Of a stretch of 64,000 nt of DNA, positions 1 through 11,328 are shown piece by piece; the stretch's first letter is position 1, and each line of letters begins with the position of its first letter. This DNA is from Dendrocalamus latiflorus (Eukaryota; Streptophyta; Magnoliopsida; Poales; Poaceae), in NCBI GenBank assembly GCA_017311315.1, contig CM029660.1, positions 29,051,733 through 29,115,732 of the forward strand. The letters are read 5' to 3'. The notes below the pieces were generated by a model. That model was given only the letters and a program-made list of their open reading frames with translations, did not search any database and was not told the DNA's origin. Made by a program: the position numbers and the translations under genes.

Positions 1-214
1 GTGTCCGTATTTTCCCTTGAATTGTTTTTGCCGCAGCACTGAGTACTTCGGTTCTCCTAGCATCTAATTCAGCCATCTGGCCGGCTCTCAGAAAAACTTT
101 TGTTTTACCTATCTGAGAAATACGAACCACAGTTAGTGTAACAGAAATAAGTATTGAAAGTTAGTGCAACAGAAATAAGTATCGAAGCCCGAATGTAGCA
201 CAGTTCTCCTGAAC

Positions 215-251
<37 letters not shown>

Positions 252-3200
252 CCTATGCTACTGCTGTAGGGCACCCTGCATGCCTAATGTAATAACACAA
301 ACCTAAAAGCTTAAATATTAAGCAAGTGCATCTTTTAAGTACAATTTTTCCTTTATCAGATCATCGATAGCTCTCCAATGTATGTTAGGCATTCAAACAA
401 CACTAAGCTTTGAATAAAACAGTGTGACAAGGCAAATGGACTAGAGTTCATGTTAATTACCTGAAAGCCCAAAAGACCCTTCTTCTCCATAATCCTCTTG
501 CATGCAACCTTTTCATCGCAACTATTGAGACATGAAAAAGAAAAACTTAGAGACATGTCACTTTTAGAAGCACTAACAAACTCGATTGAGTCTCAGATAT
601 TAAACTACAGAACTGCGAAGAAGTACTTACTTTCCTTCAAGGGCCTCTGGGGCAAGTATTCCAAAACGATGCAAAAATTCATAAAATGTGCGACGTGTAG
701 GATACCCGGCACAACTGATCCTGATTGCCTCAAGTACACCCTGATGATACATGGCATGCAATTTAGCGGAACATCTTTGTTGTATAGACCAACTCCAACA
801 TAGCCACCATTAGACTGCAGTACAGGATTGCACAGTAAATTGTAGTTCAGAAGCACTTACACCACAACGCAACTGCTGCATGACATTGAAATTCTCGAAA
901 ATTGCGGGTTTTAGCACATTATTTGGCTTCACACATCTGATATAATGAGGTTCTGTAGAGTTTAATGTTTCCATAAGAGCTTGGAGTTGTTGCTGCCACA
1001 AACAAAAACAGAGGTTGGTAAAGTTAGTCATGCATAATAGAACACTTGACAAATATAGATGTGGCAGTGGCAGCAAATTCTGAAGCATAATCAAGCAATA
1101 TCAGGGGGTGGGGAGGACCTTGAAGCGGGCTCCAATTGATGAGAACTTTGAGGATTTGGATGTCTCCTCTGGCAGAGGAGGAAATAATCCTGAGATAAAT
1201 GAGCATTTAGAAGCACTCAGTAACTCCTGGTGCTCTGCCACAACATAGTCTTTATTTTTGTCGAGGAATTGGTCAGACTGATACAACACCTGAATACAGC
1301 AATTATAACTATCAGTTAAAACCAGAACTGACAATATCCTGAAGCAATTGAATTTGATGAATGAAAGCTAACCTCTCCAGCATAGTGACAGATTGTAAAA
1401 TCTGTGCGAGATAGCTTTGGTTTTACAAAACGTTTGTGCTTTTGAAAAGTCTGGTAGAGCTTCTGGGCAAAGGTCTCATGTGTCGACTTGGGAAACATAC
1501 TGAATGCAAAACAGTTAATACAGAATATGTTAGCATCGTTTTGCAGCTAATCGATGGTCATTAACTCAAACATTCATCTAAAATCATACAGGAAAATAAA
1601 GTTGACTAGATAGGAAGAACAAAAAACAGATAAATGGTAAGCATACCATGCCTCATCAAGAAGTGCGATAACTCCACCAGGTTTCTGCAAAGAGAAAAAT
1701 TTAAACAAACAAAACTTAATCCCATTTGTAGATAAATTCAGTAATACATGGAAAAGAGGTGACATCACAAAACTGATTTGTAAATAAATTACTTAGTTCT
1801 AAAACAAGTACAAGAAAACAATGCAGCATATTTGCCGCCCCCCCCCCCCCCCCAAAAAAAACAATGGCTTATCTGGCTATGCTTCTTATTATAAATAAGA
1901 CTAAATGCAAGCTGAATGTTTGGCCTTGTTTTAAGCTTGTACATTACAATATTTGAGACGTCCAATATCAAGATGCTTTCGATGAACTTAGACTGATTAA
2001 ATTTGTAGATCCTTTATGTCGAGTGGTTATACATACCTTCTCAATAAGGTCAAGGACATCTTGATTATCGACGAACTCAATATAGCTCCAATCAATTTGT
2101 TCTTTGGTGTACTCCTCTTGTTCCATCTTGAAAACGTGCTGAAAAAGAACACATATGCACCTTTCACTAAATATATGCTCGTGGCAAATGGCTAGGGGGG
2201 AGTTTTGTGTACAATTGTACATGAACCATTCCTTTTGAGCAAGTGTTACCTGATTGAAATGTTGCTGCAATTTTTCATTTGTATAATTAATACAGAATTG
2301 TTCAAAACTGCAGAAATTATGATTTGTCAGTTCATGAAAACAACTTAGTGGATTCTAAGTACAAGACTGAACTACAGTAAAGGTTACCTGTTTGACTTGA
2401 AGCTCTCAAAACCATAGATGTCCAGGACACCAATAAGACACTTAGAGCTAGCGTCTTGCCCAATGGAACTATTAATTTTATCAACAAGCCTGCAAGATAA
2501 TGATAGGTTGCAATGATGGATGCAACCTTTCTTTCTGCATTGCATTGGGCATGCATGCTATGGAACATATTTAATAAAGTATGAAAAAAGGCACTATTAT
2601 ATTACCAGTCAAACAAGCGAGAATATATCGTCTTTGCTAGACCATCCCTGCTGATAGTTGCATTGTAAGGATCAAGGCTCCTTTTTATAACCTCCTCTGG
2701 TGTTACCATGACACGCTTACAAAGAGCATCTTCCAAGGCTCCAGGATCACACCTGACATAAAGTACATGTCAACAACCGTTGGAGCATGCACATAGTAAT
2801 ATCATCAATTATAGAACAGAACCAAATACAGGTAGTTACATAAGAAGCTCAGCAGCTGTATCAAGATGGAACTTAGATTTGTCATCTTTCAAAACTGAGG
2901 AATCGACTTCTTTCCCCTTGGCAAATTCAATGTTGCCAATATGAAGGATAGCTGCAACGACCCTGAAAATAGCATCCTGAAAACAAATTAAGTTGCAGAG
3001 ATGTGAGAAAAAAAAGACATTGATCATATCAAAGAACATATGGAAATAACTGAGCTACCTGCTCCTGAGTACTGATGCCAACAATATCCATTGCTCTTCT
3101 GGTGGCCAAATATTCGTGAGCATCACTAACCCCAACCAACTCGTAGCAATTTGATTGATTAAGATAATGAAAACTCTTAGGATTTCCTAGTTTGTACTTT

Positions 3201-5119
3201 TCAACCTCCTGAAAGTTCAATGTCAAAGGAGATTGCATTAGTAACCAAATCCATAATTAGCGTAAAGAACACTAGAGATGAGTTCGCTGAGGATAAGAAG
3301 TATAAAAAGAGAAAATAGATTGTTACCTCCTGTGGTGCCGCACATAGGAGATAAAAGCAGTGGTAATTGCGTTCAGGATCAGAAATTTGGCATACCCGTG
3401 ACCTTTCCAGCAAGTAAGTTCTGACAGCAGCACCTGAGATCCTCCCTTGTTTATCAAACTGAATCTCAACAAACTTACCAAACCGACTGCACCAAGCATT
3501 ATGAAAAAAGATTGAGATTGGAACATATAAATTTTCCATAACTTGGAAAATTGCAAGTAATCTTATGATTGAGATGGTTTTTTAGATCTCTCCTACCTAG
3601 AATTGTTATTTCTAACAGTTTTGGCATTGCCAAAAGCTTCGAGGACTGGGTTTGACTGCAGACATAAGAATAAGTTCAATTGAAGTATAAATAACTTAAT
3701 AGTACAATGGTCTTGCAAGGCTAAGCACTGGCTCTCTTACTTCGAGAACTTGTTGCTCTACTGTTCTTCCTTCAGTTACAGCTCGGCCACCCAAATAGGC
3801 AAGATACCTCATAAGCATTTTTGTTGTTTCTGTTTTACCTGCACCACTCTCACCACTCACAAGAATAGAGTTGCTCTTCCCTTCATTAACCATTGCTCTG
3901 TTTCAAGTAAAAGACAACAAAGAGATCAACCCATTTTCTGTGGAAATACTGAACCAGTTGCCATCTATCAGCCTTACCTGTATGCAACATCTGCCACAGC
4001 AAAAACATGTGGACTTAACTCTCCAAATGGTGCTCCCTTATACTGTTGCATCATATGTGGGTCATATAAATGTGGCAACCTTTGGAAAGGATTGACAGCA
4101 ATGAGAATATTTCCAGTGTATGTCTGCCAAAATGATGAAACATCAGTCATACGGAACATTATGTGAGCCTTAAACTTGTAAACTCAGATAGTACAACTGG
4201 CATAATGATGTGTCTACAGTAAATGACTGCAAACAGTATAAAAGAATAGCATACATATATTTCGTTAAGTTCGTATCTGATCGCCAAATTCTGTAAAACT
4301 CCTGGTTCATGGAGATAGGAGAGCTTTGTCATGTCATCAACTCCACCAGCAGCTGCTTCCATATCTTTGGGATATAGTTTCGACAAATTTGCAATGATCT
4401 AACAATGTGAAAGTACAATGATAAGTAGCAGCATATGAAATTCAAGGACCAAAATCAAGTTACAAGACTAGCATATCGCTCTATAACAGGCTAAAAGTAT
4501 CTGAATGCATAGAATGCAACTAACCTTTTTCCCATTGGCTGCTTGGATCTCAGCCTCTTCGCCATTGATCTTAACGACCTCTCCATCGACCCAGCAAATT
4601 TCAGGGTCTTCAGCCCATACATGAGAGCCCACGATTATATTAACTTTCGTCCCCTGCAATAGAAAATTAGTTGCGTTATCTCAATGATCCCAGATATCAG
4701 GTAATTATATTAGCTTTCCTCCCCTGCAATAGAAATTTGCGTATCTCAATGATCCCAGCTATCAAGTGGTACAAAACTTCTTGGAACGATGATGACACTG
4801 GATTCGCGCTTCGCCGATGCGGATTGCAATTCTATCGCATGGATTAAGGGGGAAACACGAAATCACTTGGATCCTAAATGGTGTTAAACAAACTGCCACA
4901 ATCGGGAAGCTTATCAAGGCAAGCATATGCCAAATACCACAAGGTCCACAACCCATCGGTACATCCAATGTAACTCTAGGTCTAATTCAACTGAATACAT
5001 CCTTGGGTCAAACAATCAGGATCACGCTTCCCTACCAAGTTAGCCCCAACCAACATGACACGAACACCACACCGGCGCTGCATTACTCAAGGAGGCAAAC
5101 TAGAATGCGATCTCACCAT
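1..5119 (-). CDS. Class XI myosin heavy chain, motor domain and start of neck (3' part outside window)
   Basis: Actin-based organelle motor of the plant class XI (myosin V-like) family. Twenty exons can be joined with GT-AG introns and continuous phase: 5117-5119 (ATG only), 4525-4653, 4255-4398, 3978-4123, 3741-3897, 3597-3655, 3327-3486, 3059-3208, 2840-2976, 2606-2752, 2388-2489, 2250-2307, 2037-2138, 1647-1684, 1373-1499, 1119-1289, 861-992, 631-740, 461-521, 1-112. They encode about 748 residues with no stop. Visible landmarks: N-terminal SH3-like GSHVWAEDP, P-loop GESGAGKT (residues about 156-163), switch I NNNSSRFGK (about 209-217), switch II DIYGFE (434-439), actin-binding and relay regions, and the converter end GKTKVFLRAGQMAELDARR. 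The start codon forms its own mini coding exon, as in other plant myosin XI genes. IQ motifs, coiled coil and the globular tail lie beyond position 1. Family assignment is secure; the paralogue is not determined. Confidence 0.96.
218..249. repeat. CT dinucleotide microsatellite in last visible myosin intron
   Basis: An uninterrupted CT run of about 15 repeats lies in the intron between the exons at 1-112 and 461-521. It could be length-polymorphic. On the transcribed strand it is purine-rich (GA), so it does not act as a polypyrimidine tract for this gene. Confidence 0.9.
4634..4764. repeat. Tandem duplication of the myosin exon 2 acceptor region
   Basis: Copy 1 (4634-4699) covers the first bases of exon 2 and its 3' splice site. 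Copy 2 (4704-4764) repeats the same order 70 bp upstream in gene direction: the short exon start, the CTATTGCAG acceptor and the flanking intron. The copies differ at a few positions and by small deletions. Copy 2 supplies a decoy acceptor whose downstream reading soon reaches a stop. Confidence 0.85.
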
Positions 5120-5620
5120 TTCGGCGGCGCCTGGAGAATGATGATCAGTTGGACGCTGTGAGCGACGGAACAGATGAACTCATGTATCTTCCCCCGCGCT
5201 CGTACCCGTCCTCGTCCGACCCCTCCGCACCGCACGTCGTGCTCGTCGTCGTGGTCTCGTGGGGGAGGAGGAGGTGATGGCGCGGTGCAAAAGCGGGGGC
5301 GTGGAGAGGGAGAAGGGGATGTGTAGAGAAGGCGGTGGGGGTCGAGCGGGGGTGGAGTACGTGGAGCGGCCATGGTTGGCCCTCGCCTCGATCTCTGCGG
5401 GGCGCCATGGAATCCGCCCCCGTTTCTCTCGCTCGCTCGCTCGTTTCCATCTTCTCGGTCTCCTCTGCGCGCACACGCACGGCACACGCGCGCCACTCGC
5501 AGGGTCGCAGTCGCAGGCGGATCGGTCGAGTGTGACGGAAGGGGGGGGGGGGGGGGGGGGGGGCGGGATTGGTCGAGACCAACGGTCGGCTCCGAGCGTG
5601 GACATTCTACAACGGATTTA
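5120..5620 (-). promoter_or_regulatory. Myosin 5' leader and proximal promoter region
   Basis: GC-rich DNA upstream of the myosin ATG, with no convincing coding sequence. It includes a run of 23 G at 5541-5563 (C on the transcribed strand). Transcription start is not determinable by eye, and an additional 5'-UTR intron cannot be excluded. Confidence 0.5.
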
Positions 5621-5785
5621 TTCATCATATACCCTCCTCATAGATGAGAATTCAAGATTTACCCTTCTGGCCCACATGTCAGTGACTTACGATGACCCCA
5701 CATGTCATTGAGGCGGGAGGGTAAATCCTAGATTTGCAAAAAAACGGGAGGGTATATGATCAAGTTCCCCTTCTACAACCGGTTG
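5605..5785. mobile_element. Foldback MITE-like element
   Basis: Near-perfect inverted arms at 5621-5638 and 5745-5762 carry the ATATACCCTCC / GGAGGGTATAT word, and a second inner pair (TTTACCCT / AGGGTAAAT) sits inside them. The similar sequences TTCTACAACGG (from 5605) and TTCTACAACCGG (from 5771) flank the fold and may be a diverged target-site duplication. Non-coding; family not assigned. Confidence 0.55.
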
Positions 5786-6341
5786 CACCTACGTCTACTA
5801 TCACTCTGCTTCGAGATTCACGTCTCTCCTTTACTCTCACTTTCTCCACCTCTCTCTCTTCTTCTCTTCCCGAATCTACGCTCCCACCGTCTCCAACCCA
5901 CGCCGCGGCGTTGTTGCCGGTCCAGGTCCATGCCATCACGAAACCATCGTTGCTGTGCCCGCTCCTTCAACTGCTAGCCACTTCCTCCAGTGCAGAAGCC
6001 GCAGCCGCGTCGGGTCGAGCAAGCAAGAGAGGAAAAGAGAGAGGAGGGCTCAGAACGAATATCAAAGTACAAGCAAAGCCTTAAATAACAGCTACTAACA
6101 ATTTCTACTTTGCATTTTTGGTTGGGCCCTGTTTTACATGGGTGGGTTCTCTTCCAAACCACATACTCGATTGATTGAAAATTAACGCATGAGATAATAA
6201 ATAGGAGCAGAAAATGAGAAATTCAAAGTTTTTCTTAGAAAAATGTTTTACAACTTAATCTATCAACCCTACATCCAGTGCCAGGAGTTAATTCAGAGCC
6301 AACAATTGGTAAGGCACCTATCGAGTTGCTTTAGTGACTAA
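5786..6341. other. Intergenic stretch, CT-rich then GC-rich
   Basis: A leader-like CT-rich block (5810-5890) runs into GC-rich sequence to about 6090, then AT-rich DNA. Short open frames exist but none resembles a known protein. It could be a degenerate 5' UTR; nothing firm is seen. Confidence 0.3.
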
Positions 6342-7142
6342 GAGTATGTTTGGTTGCTTGCCATGCTTTGCCCATTTTTTTGGGCATATTTGGTTGGAAG
6401 CCAAAGATTACCACACTTTTGCCACATAGTACTTTAGGCAAGTTTAACCAAGTTAGGTTGATATTTGGTTCCTAGGCATGGTTGATGTTTCGTTCCTAGC
6501 TATAAGTTAGACATGCCAAACTTTTTTCAGCTTGATCTCACACGTCATAGGCATAATAAGAAGTGGCAAGGTTCCCTTAGTCTTGCTAAATTGTGGCCCC
6601 AATTTTCTTGGGCACAACTTTGGGCAAAAATATTTGGCAAACTTAGGCATCGCTAGGCTATCAACCAAAAAAAGGGCCTTTTGTACCAAAAGTGTATTAG
6701 GCTACAACTTATGTGGTAGGCAAATTGTTGGCTACAAGTACGGTAAGATTTGGTGAAAAAGATATGTCTATGATACATGAGACATAACGGTAAGAAAATA
6801 TGGCACACCATAAGTTAGAGCAAGGCTAATAATACAGCCTTCAGCTGGCTGTATGGACACTTACAGCCCACTTATCAGCTCATTCATATAGTAGTTTACA
6901 GCCAGCTGAAGGCTGTATGACCCCCCTTTCTCTCACAAAGTTTCTTGGTTCTTGTGCTTCAGCTGGCTGTAAACTTACAGCCCACCTCTCTTCTCTCTCC
7001 TCCTCTCTCTCCTCCACCTCAGCATACAGCCTACTAACAGCCTCTTATTATACTTGCTCTTAGACGAACCAAATACTAGCATAACAAAGTCAAACACGTC
7101 TAACTCTTATGTAGCAAATTATAGCATCAACTAAACATGCCC
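6342..7142. mobile_element. PIF/Harbinger-like non-autonomous element (801 bp) with nested MITE
   Basis: Terminal inverted repeats GAGTATGTTTGGTTGC (left) and the complement of GGGCATGTTTAGTTGATGC (right) are flanked by TAA on both sides (6339-6341 and 7143-7145), the 3-bp duplication expected of PIF/Harbinger transposition. No transposase is present. A second MITE at 6818-7059 has inserted into it. Confidence 0.7.
6818..7059. mobile_element. Tourist-like MITE nested in the larger element
   Basis: A 242-bp element bounded by GAGCAAGGCTAATAATA and, inverted, GAGCAAGTATAATA, with TTA on both sides (6815-6817, 7060-7062). The interior contains inverted copies of a TACAGCC / GGCTGTA word, so the transcript would fold strongly. 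It is non-coding and younger than the surrounding 6342-7142 element. Confidence 0.8.
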
Positions 7143-7145
7143 TAA

Positions 7146-7924
7146 AGCTCTAGGATTGTTTGATCTCCGCGCTTTCATCATTGAAATATCCAATTTTAGG
7201 TATACCTTTTTTCTATAAATCTGAAAAAAGGACAAGGAGATAAATGTTAATGTAATGGTTGGTACTTGGTAGATTGATCTCCTTACCCTTTTTTTTTGGA
7301 ATTTCCCAAGCTTTTCTTCGAGAGGGGTGGCGGGAGCTCTGGCCATTCATTGGAGAAAGAAAGAAATCACTAAGGGGTAAAATCCCGCGCAACTTTTGAT
7401 AAGTGTACCATGTGATTATTGGAACACAAAATTATTATCTTAGCTAGTATGTTGTGTATTCACCTATGGGACGAATAGATTGACAAAGACATGAATCAGA
7501 CTGGTATATAAAAGACATGGCATTATCTCCTATCCAATATCAAATATGCAGCCCTTGCGCCATTTCCATTCTCCAACGCGAAACATACTAATGGACAATG
7601 CTTTGACCATCCACTATATTAAGTCAGGTACGTAGTTGACATGAAAAGGCAAAGATTTTCCATATTTTCTCTTGCTCTGGCCGACATGGGTGATGGAAGG
7701 GTGAAGGTGTTGTTCAGTTAATTATACAAAAGCAAATCAAAGGGATTAATTTCTTCGAACAAAGGAAAATATCATGTTTTGGCAAATAATGTCGAAAGCA
7801 GGCACAGAGTTAGAGCATTCCACACTCAAACACAGAGGACTTGGATTCGGGTGTAAATAATAAGCAGAAGAGAGGCTCGTACGATGAATGCAGCAAAGCA
7901 CACATGTGCACACACTGAGAAGAG
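7146..7924. other. Intergenic, no recognised gene
   Basis: AT-rich DNA. A segment near 7290-7400 has the look of a retroelement end, but no boundaries can be shown. Nothing else recognised. Confidence 0.3.
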
Positions 7925-7932
7925 GCTCCTGG

Positions 7933-9791
7933 CAGGGGCGGATCTACAGTAGTTCATGGGTGTTCAGTTGAACACCTAAAATTTTTGACAAAAATCTAGT
8001 ATATATGATATATAATACATATGTATATATAAAATTAGGCTAGATTAACTCTTTTTGGGCTCAATCAGCCGGCCAGGCCGAGGAAAAACACAGCAACGCT
8101 TGCGTCCCGCGTCCGCGTGAAGGGCCCAGCCCATTTTGCTATGCGCGTGAAGAGATGGCCTTCGGCCCGCCGATCCCAGGCCCCAGCTCCCCCGATCCCC
8201 GGTCCCCCTCCCCCCGATCCGATCCCCATCTGCATTCCATCCCCGAGCGGCCGAGCCCGATGCAATCCCTAACCGGCTAACCCTAGTCGGCGACGACCGC
8301 GCCTCCGGCCCGCCGCCCGCGGCGCCGGCATCGCGAGGTCCGCCGTCCGCGATAGGGCCAGATCTGGTGCAGCTCCACTCCGCCGGCACCGCAGACCCGA
8401 CCGCGACACGCCTCTAGATTGTTTGCGCCCGATCTCGGGGTGGAATGAGTTGGGGGTTTACGTTGATATGATCAGCACTGACTGGTTTTGGAGATCTAGC
8501 AGAGGATGGTTCGAGTTTTGGTGGGAATTGGGTGGAATTGCAGCGAGACTTATCGGTACTTCGACCTGCCTTTCTGCTCTCCGGGTTAGTTGCTCATAAT
8601 TTCATGCCTCCTGGTCAATGTTCGCCCAGTAATAAGTAAGTACTTTCTCAAATTGTGGTTTGCTAATAGAAGGTGTTAATTACAGAGAAAGTGAAGGAGA
8701 CACCAACACCATTTGAGAAGAGGATGGAGAAGTCTTCAAGTTCCTCCAACCTTCCGCATCACCTGGAGGTTCATTGGTTCTCGATTATTCAAGTTCCCAT
8801 TTAATCCCTAGATCCTAATTAGTGTCCCTAGATCCTAATTAGAAAAAAGGTTCTAATGGCTGCCCTTCAAGTTTTATCTGTATTTATCTTTGCTCAATTA
8901 ATATATTTTGACTAGTTTGCATATCAGTTCGGCAAGCTTCTCAAATAATGTGCAAATCTGGTACCTTTATAGTTCATAGCATTCCCATGAAAATGTTTGC
9001 TTAAAATGCAAGTATGCAACATATTGATTTATTACTAATTTTTACATTATTTAGACCTGTGCTTCCTCTTTAATAATGATATTCTGCAGTTGAGAATGCA
9101 GGCCAATGCATGATGCAGAAAGTAATAATTTTTGTTTGAAATGAATATTGACTCGTTAAGAAAGTCTGTGAAACATAGCTCTTACTACATGGACATTCAG
9201 ATTGTCACCCATTATATAATATTATTTAGTGATGGTTCAACTGTGAGGTCCTCAAATTGGGTCTTCTTTATTGATGTATTAGCATAAGAATGTTGATTAC
9301 ACTTTTCTATGTATCTGAACATTGTCTTCATTTGAAGGTATGCCCATGATGAGGAAGCAGCTGATGACCAAGAAGAGTCTGGATGGAAGTATATCCATGG
9401 TGAATTGGTGATGTCTTCCCGTTCCCCAAGAACAAGTCATTATTTTTGGCTGCTCTTGGCACAGGAACTCAACTGCTTGCTTTGTAAGTGCTGATCTTTT
9501 TTCCCATTTATACTATCATCATATTTTGCATAATGTAAATTCTTCGTTCAGTTATTCCTTTTGACTTGCATATATCTAACGGTCTTATTTGCCACATTGC
9601 ATCACAACCCTTATATTCCTGCTGTGTGAACTTTTGCAATTGTTTTGTAATATCTTTATACTATTTAAGATATTATCCCTAGTACGAACAATTGTATGTT
9701 AATTATTGTTACTGTAGATCTTTATGTTTTGTACTGAAAAATATTTTTATAACTTCGAACACCCATTCTAAAATTGCTGCGTCCGCCACTG
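7933..9791 (+). mobile_element. hAT-type non-autonomous transposon carrying host gene exons (Pack-hAT)
   Basis: The 1,859-bp element starts CAGGGGCGGATC and ends GCGTCCGCCACTG, imperfect inverted termini of the common plant hAT type. It is flanked by a perfect 8-bp duplication GCTCCTGG at 7925-7932 and 9792-9799. There is no transposase. The interior has a GC-rich leader-like block (8050-8450) and two exon-like pieces of a TM9/nonaspanin gene (8686-8793 and 9338-9483) separated by intron-like AT-rich DNA. The exact duplication suggests a fairly recent insertion. Confidence 0.85.
8686..9483 (+). pseudogene. Captured fragment of a TM9SF/nonaspanin (TMN) gene
   Basis: TM9SF proteins are nine-pass endomembrane proteins of the Golgi and endosomes. 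The piece at 8686-8793 reads through TPTPFEKRMEK and LPHHLEVHWFSII, which match the junction between the lumenal domain and the first transmembrane helix of plant TMN proteins. An AG acceptor precedes it. The piece at 9338-9483 reads AHDEEAADDQEESGWKYIHG and then, after a frame change, KNKSLFLAALGTGTQLLAL, followed by a GTAAGT donor; this is the next conserved loop of the same family. The exon between them (first transmembrane helix) was not found. The source is therefore a genomic, intron-containing copy, now broken by a frameshift. Identification is from memory of family motifs and is strong for both pieces. Confidence 0.8.
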
Positions 9792-9909
9792 GCTCCTGGC
9801 AAAATACCCTGACGACAAAACAAGTAACAGGTACTGTTCCAGAAATGACAACAGACTTGACATATGCTGCTTCAGTCCAGCGCCACCAGAGATTGGTCTT
9901 CTGCCCAAG

Positions 9910-10739
9910 CATGGGCAGACCTAATGTAATTCAAAAGTATTTAGCTAAATACCCAAAAATTTTCGTGTAATACCTAATATTTAGTAGGTATATTACAATA
10001 TTTAGTAGGTGTATTACACATATATATATACTAATAATTAGACAAAATATTATATATATACCCCAATTGATTTCAACCCGCCTCCCCTCCCACAGTTGAT
10101 TCAACCCACTCTCACATCTCCCCTCTCCGATTTACCTAAAATAGCGCGGCCTAATAACTCATTCACCCTCTCATCAGACTGGCCTATTGTCCCATCCGTA
10201 GACCCCTCAAACTCTAACCTATCCCCTCCCTCCCCCTCTCTCTTTGTGTCTCTCTCAGACTCCACTAATTCAGACCAAAATTGCCAAACCCGATAGCACT
10301 GACGCTTGAGATCGAGGGGCAATTGGCCACCAAATGACTTGGTGAAAGGCTAAGAGCAACCCTAACCTCTAGCTTGGCCTAAGTGGCAAGGAGTATAGCC
10401 ACGATAAGCGGCAATCGTCTATAAGGAGCAGACATGCGACAACTATCACATGAGAGTTGGGGAGGGAGCGTGCGGCGGCGACAGCCAGATCGACGAGGCA
10501 ATAAGCACTAGACAATGACTACACGTTGTCGTGCACTAGTGCATGCAGGCCATACACATCAATATAGTTTTATCTTAAGTTATTTCATAATTTCTCTAAA
10601 TTATTTTTTAATTTTCTAAATTATTTACAGCTGTTGTGTCTAGCATGAAATATTTTATACTTTTTTGTGCTATTGTGGACTTTTACATTTTATTTGTCAA
10701 CTCTAAATACCTATTATATAAATCATGAGTCTACCACTG
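9910..10739. mobile_element. Second hAT-like non-autonomous element
   Basis: An 830-bp element bounded by CATGGGCAGAC and, at the far end, GTCTACCACTG (complement CAGTGGTAGAC). Flanking 8-mers TGCCCAAG (9902-9909) and TGCTCAAG (10740-10747) differ at one base and look like an aged 8-bp target-site duplication. The interior is AT-rich, with a GC-richer centre near 10330-10550. No transposase. Confidence 0.65.
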
Positions 10740-10747
10740 TGCTCAAG

Positions 10748-10939
10748 TTAGACACTCAAAACACTTAGGCCACCAGTAGATTTGGAAATATGATATATGA
10801 CACTATGAGAAGTCATTTTGGTACGCTCAAAACTCATGCCGTTTCGGATTGTCCATATATCCCAGTTCAGAGCAGCAGGCCCTATGAGATGAATCCTGTG
10901 CTCTCTTGGCAAGAGCGCATCTGATGCGGCGCGAACCAC
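10748..10939 (-). pseudogene. LINE reverse-transcriptase C-terminal remnant
   Basis: A 63-codon open frame contains WDIWTIRNGMSFER, resembling the W-x-x-W-x-x-RN-x-x-F motif found after the zinc-binding region of plant LINE reverse transcriptases. No other LINE domain is visible nearby. Assignment is tentative. Confidence 0.4.
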
Positions 10940-11328
10940 TGACTTGTCACTGTTTGTGTTCCTGATTTAATCAGTGCACGATCTGGTATTGTCCCTCAGT
11001 TTTGTGCAGGAAAAGAAGCGCATGGAGGCGTTCAGTTACGTGGGGCGACGCATGCGGCTGTGCACGGGCCGAGCGCGGCGCAGGAGGCTCCAGAAGCACG
11101 TGCCACGGAAGGACTCCGTGCGGCGGCCGATTGCACAGGGGCAAGCCAAGAAGGCCGCGTATGCCAGAGGGGCTGCATGAGCCAGGATGTGAGCCCGGTG
11201 GTTCGTGCACATGTGAAGCCAGGAGGGAGCCATGAGAGTGAGGAGCCAGGACTGAGGGGAGATCGTGAAGAAGTCCTGCGCTAATCGAGTTTCAAAATGA
11301 CCAGACTAAACCAAGAAATAACCTCTTA
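10940..11328. other. GC-rich intergenic segment
   Basis: Overlapping short open frames occur on both strands because of GC content. None has a recognisable domain. Confidence 0.3.

Noticed and set aside
5113..5628. Long overlapping frames upstream of myosin
   Set aside because: GC-rich 5' leader with a 23-G run; several frames are open at once and none matches the myosin or another family.
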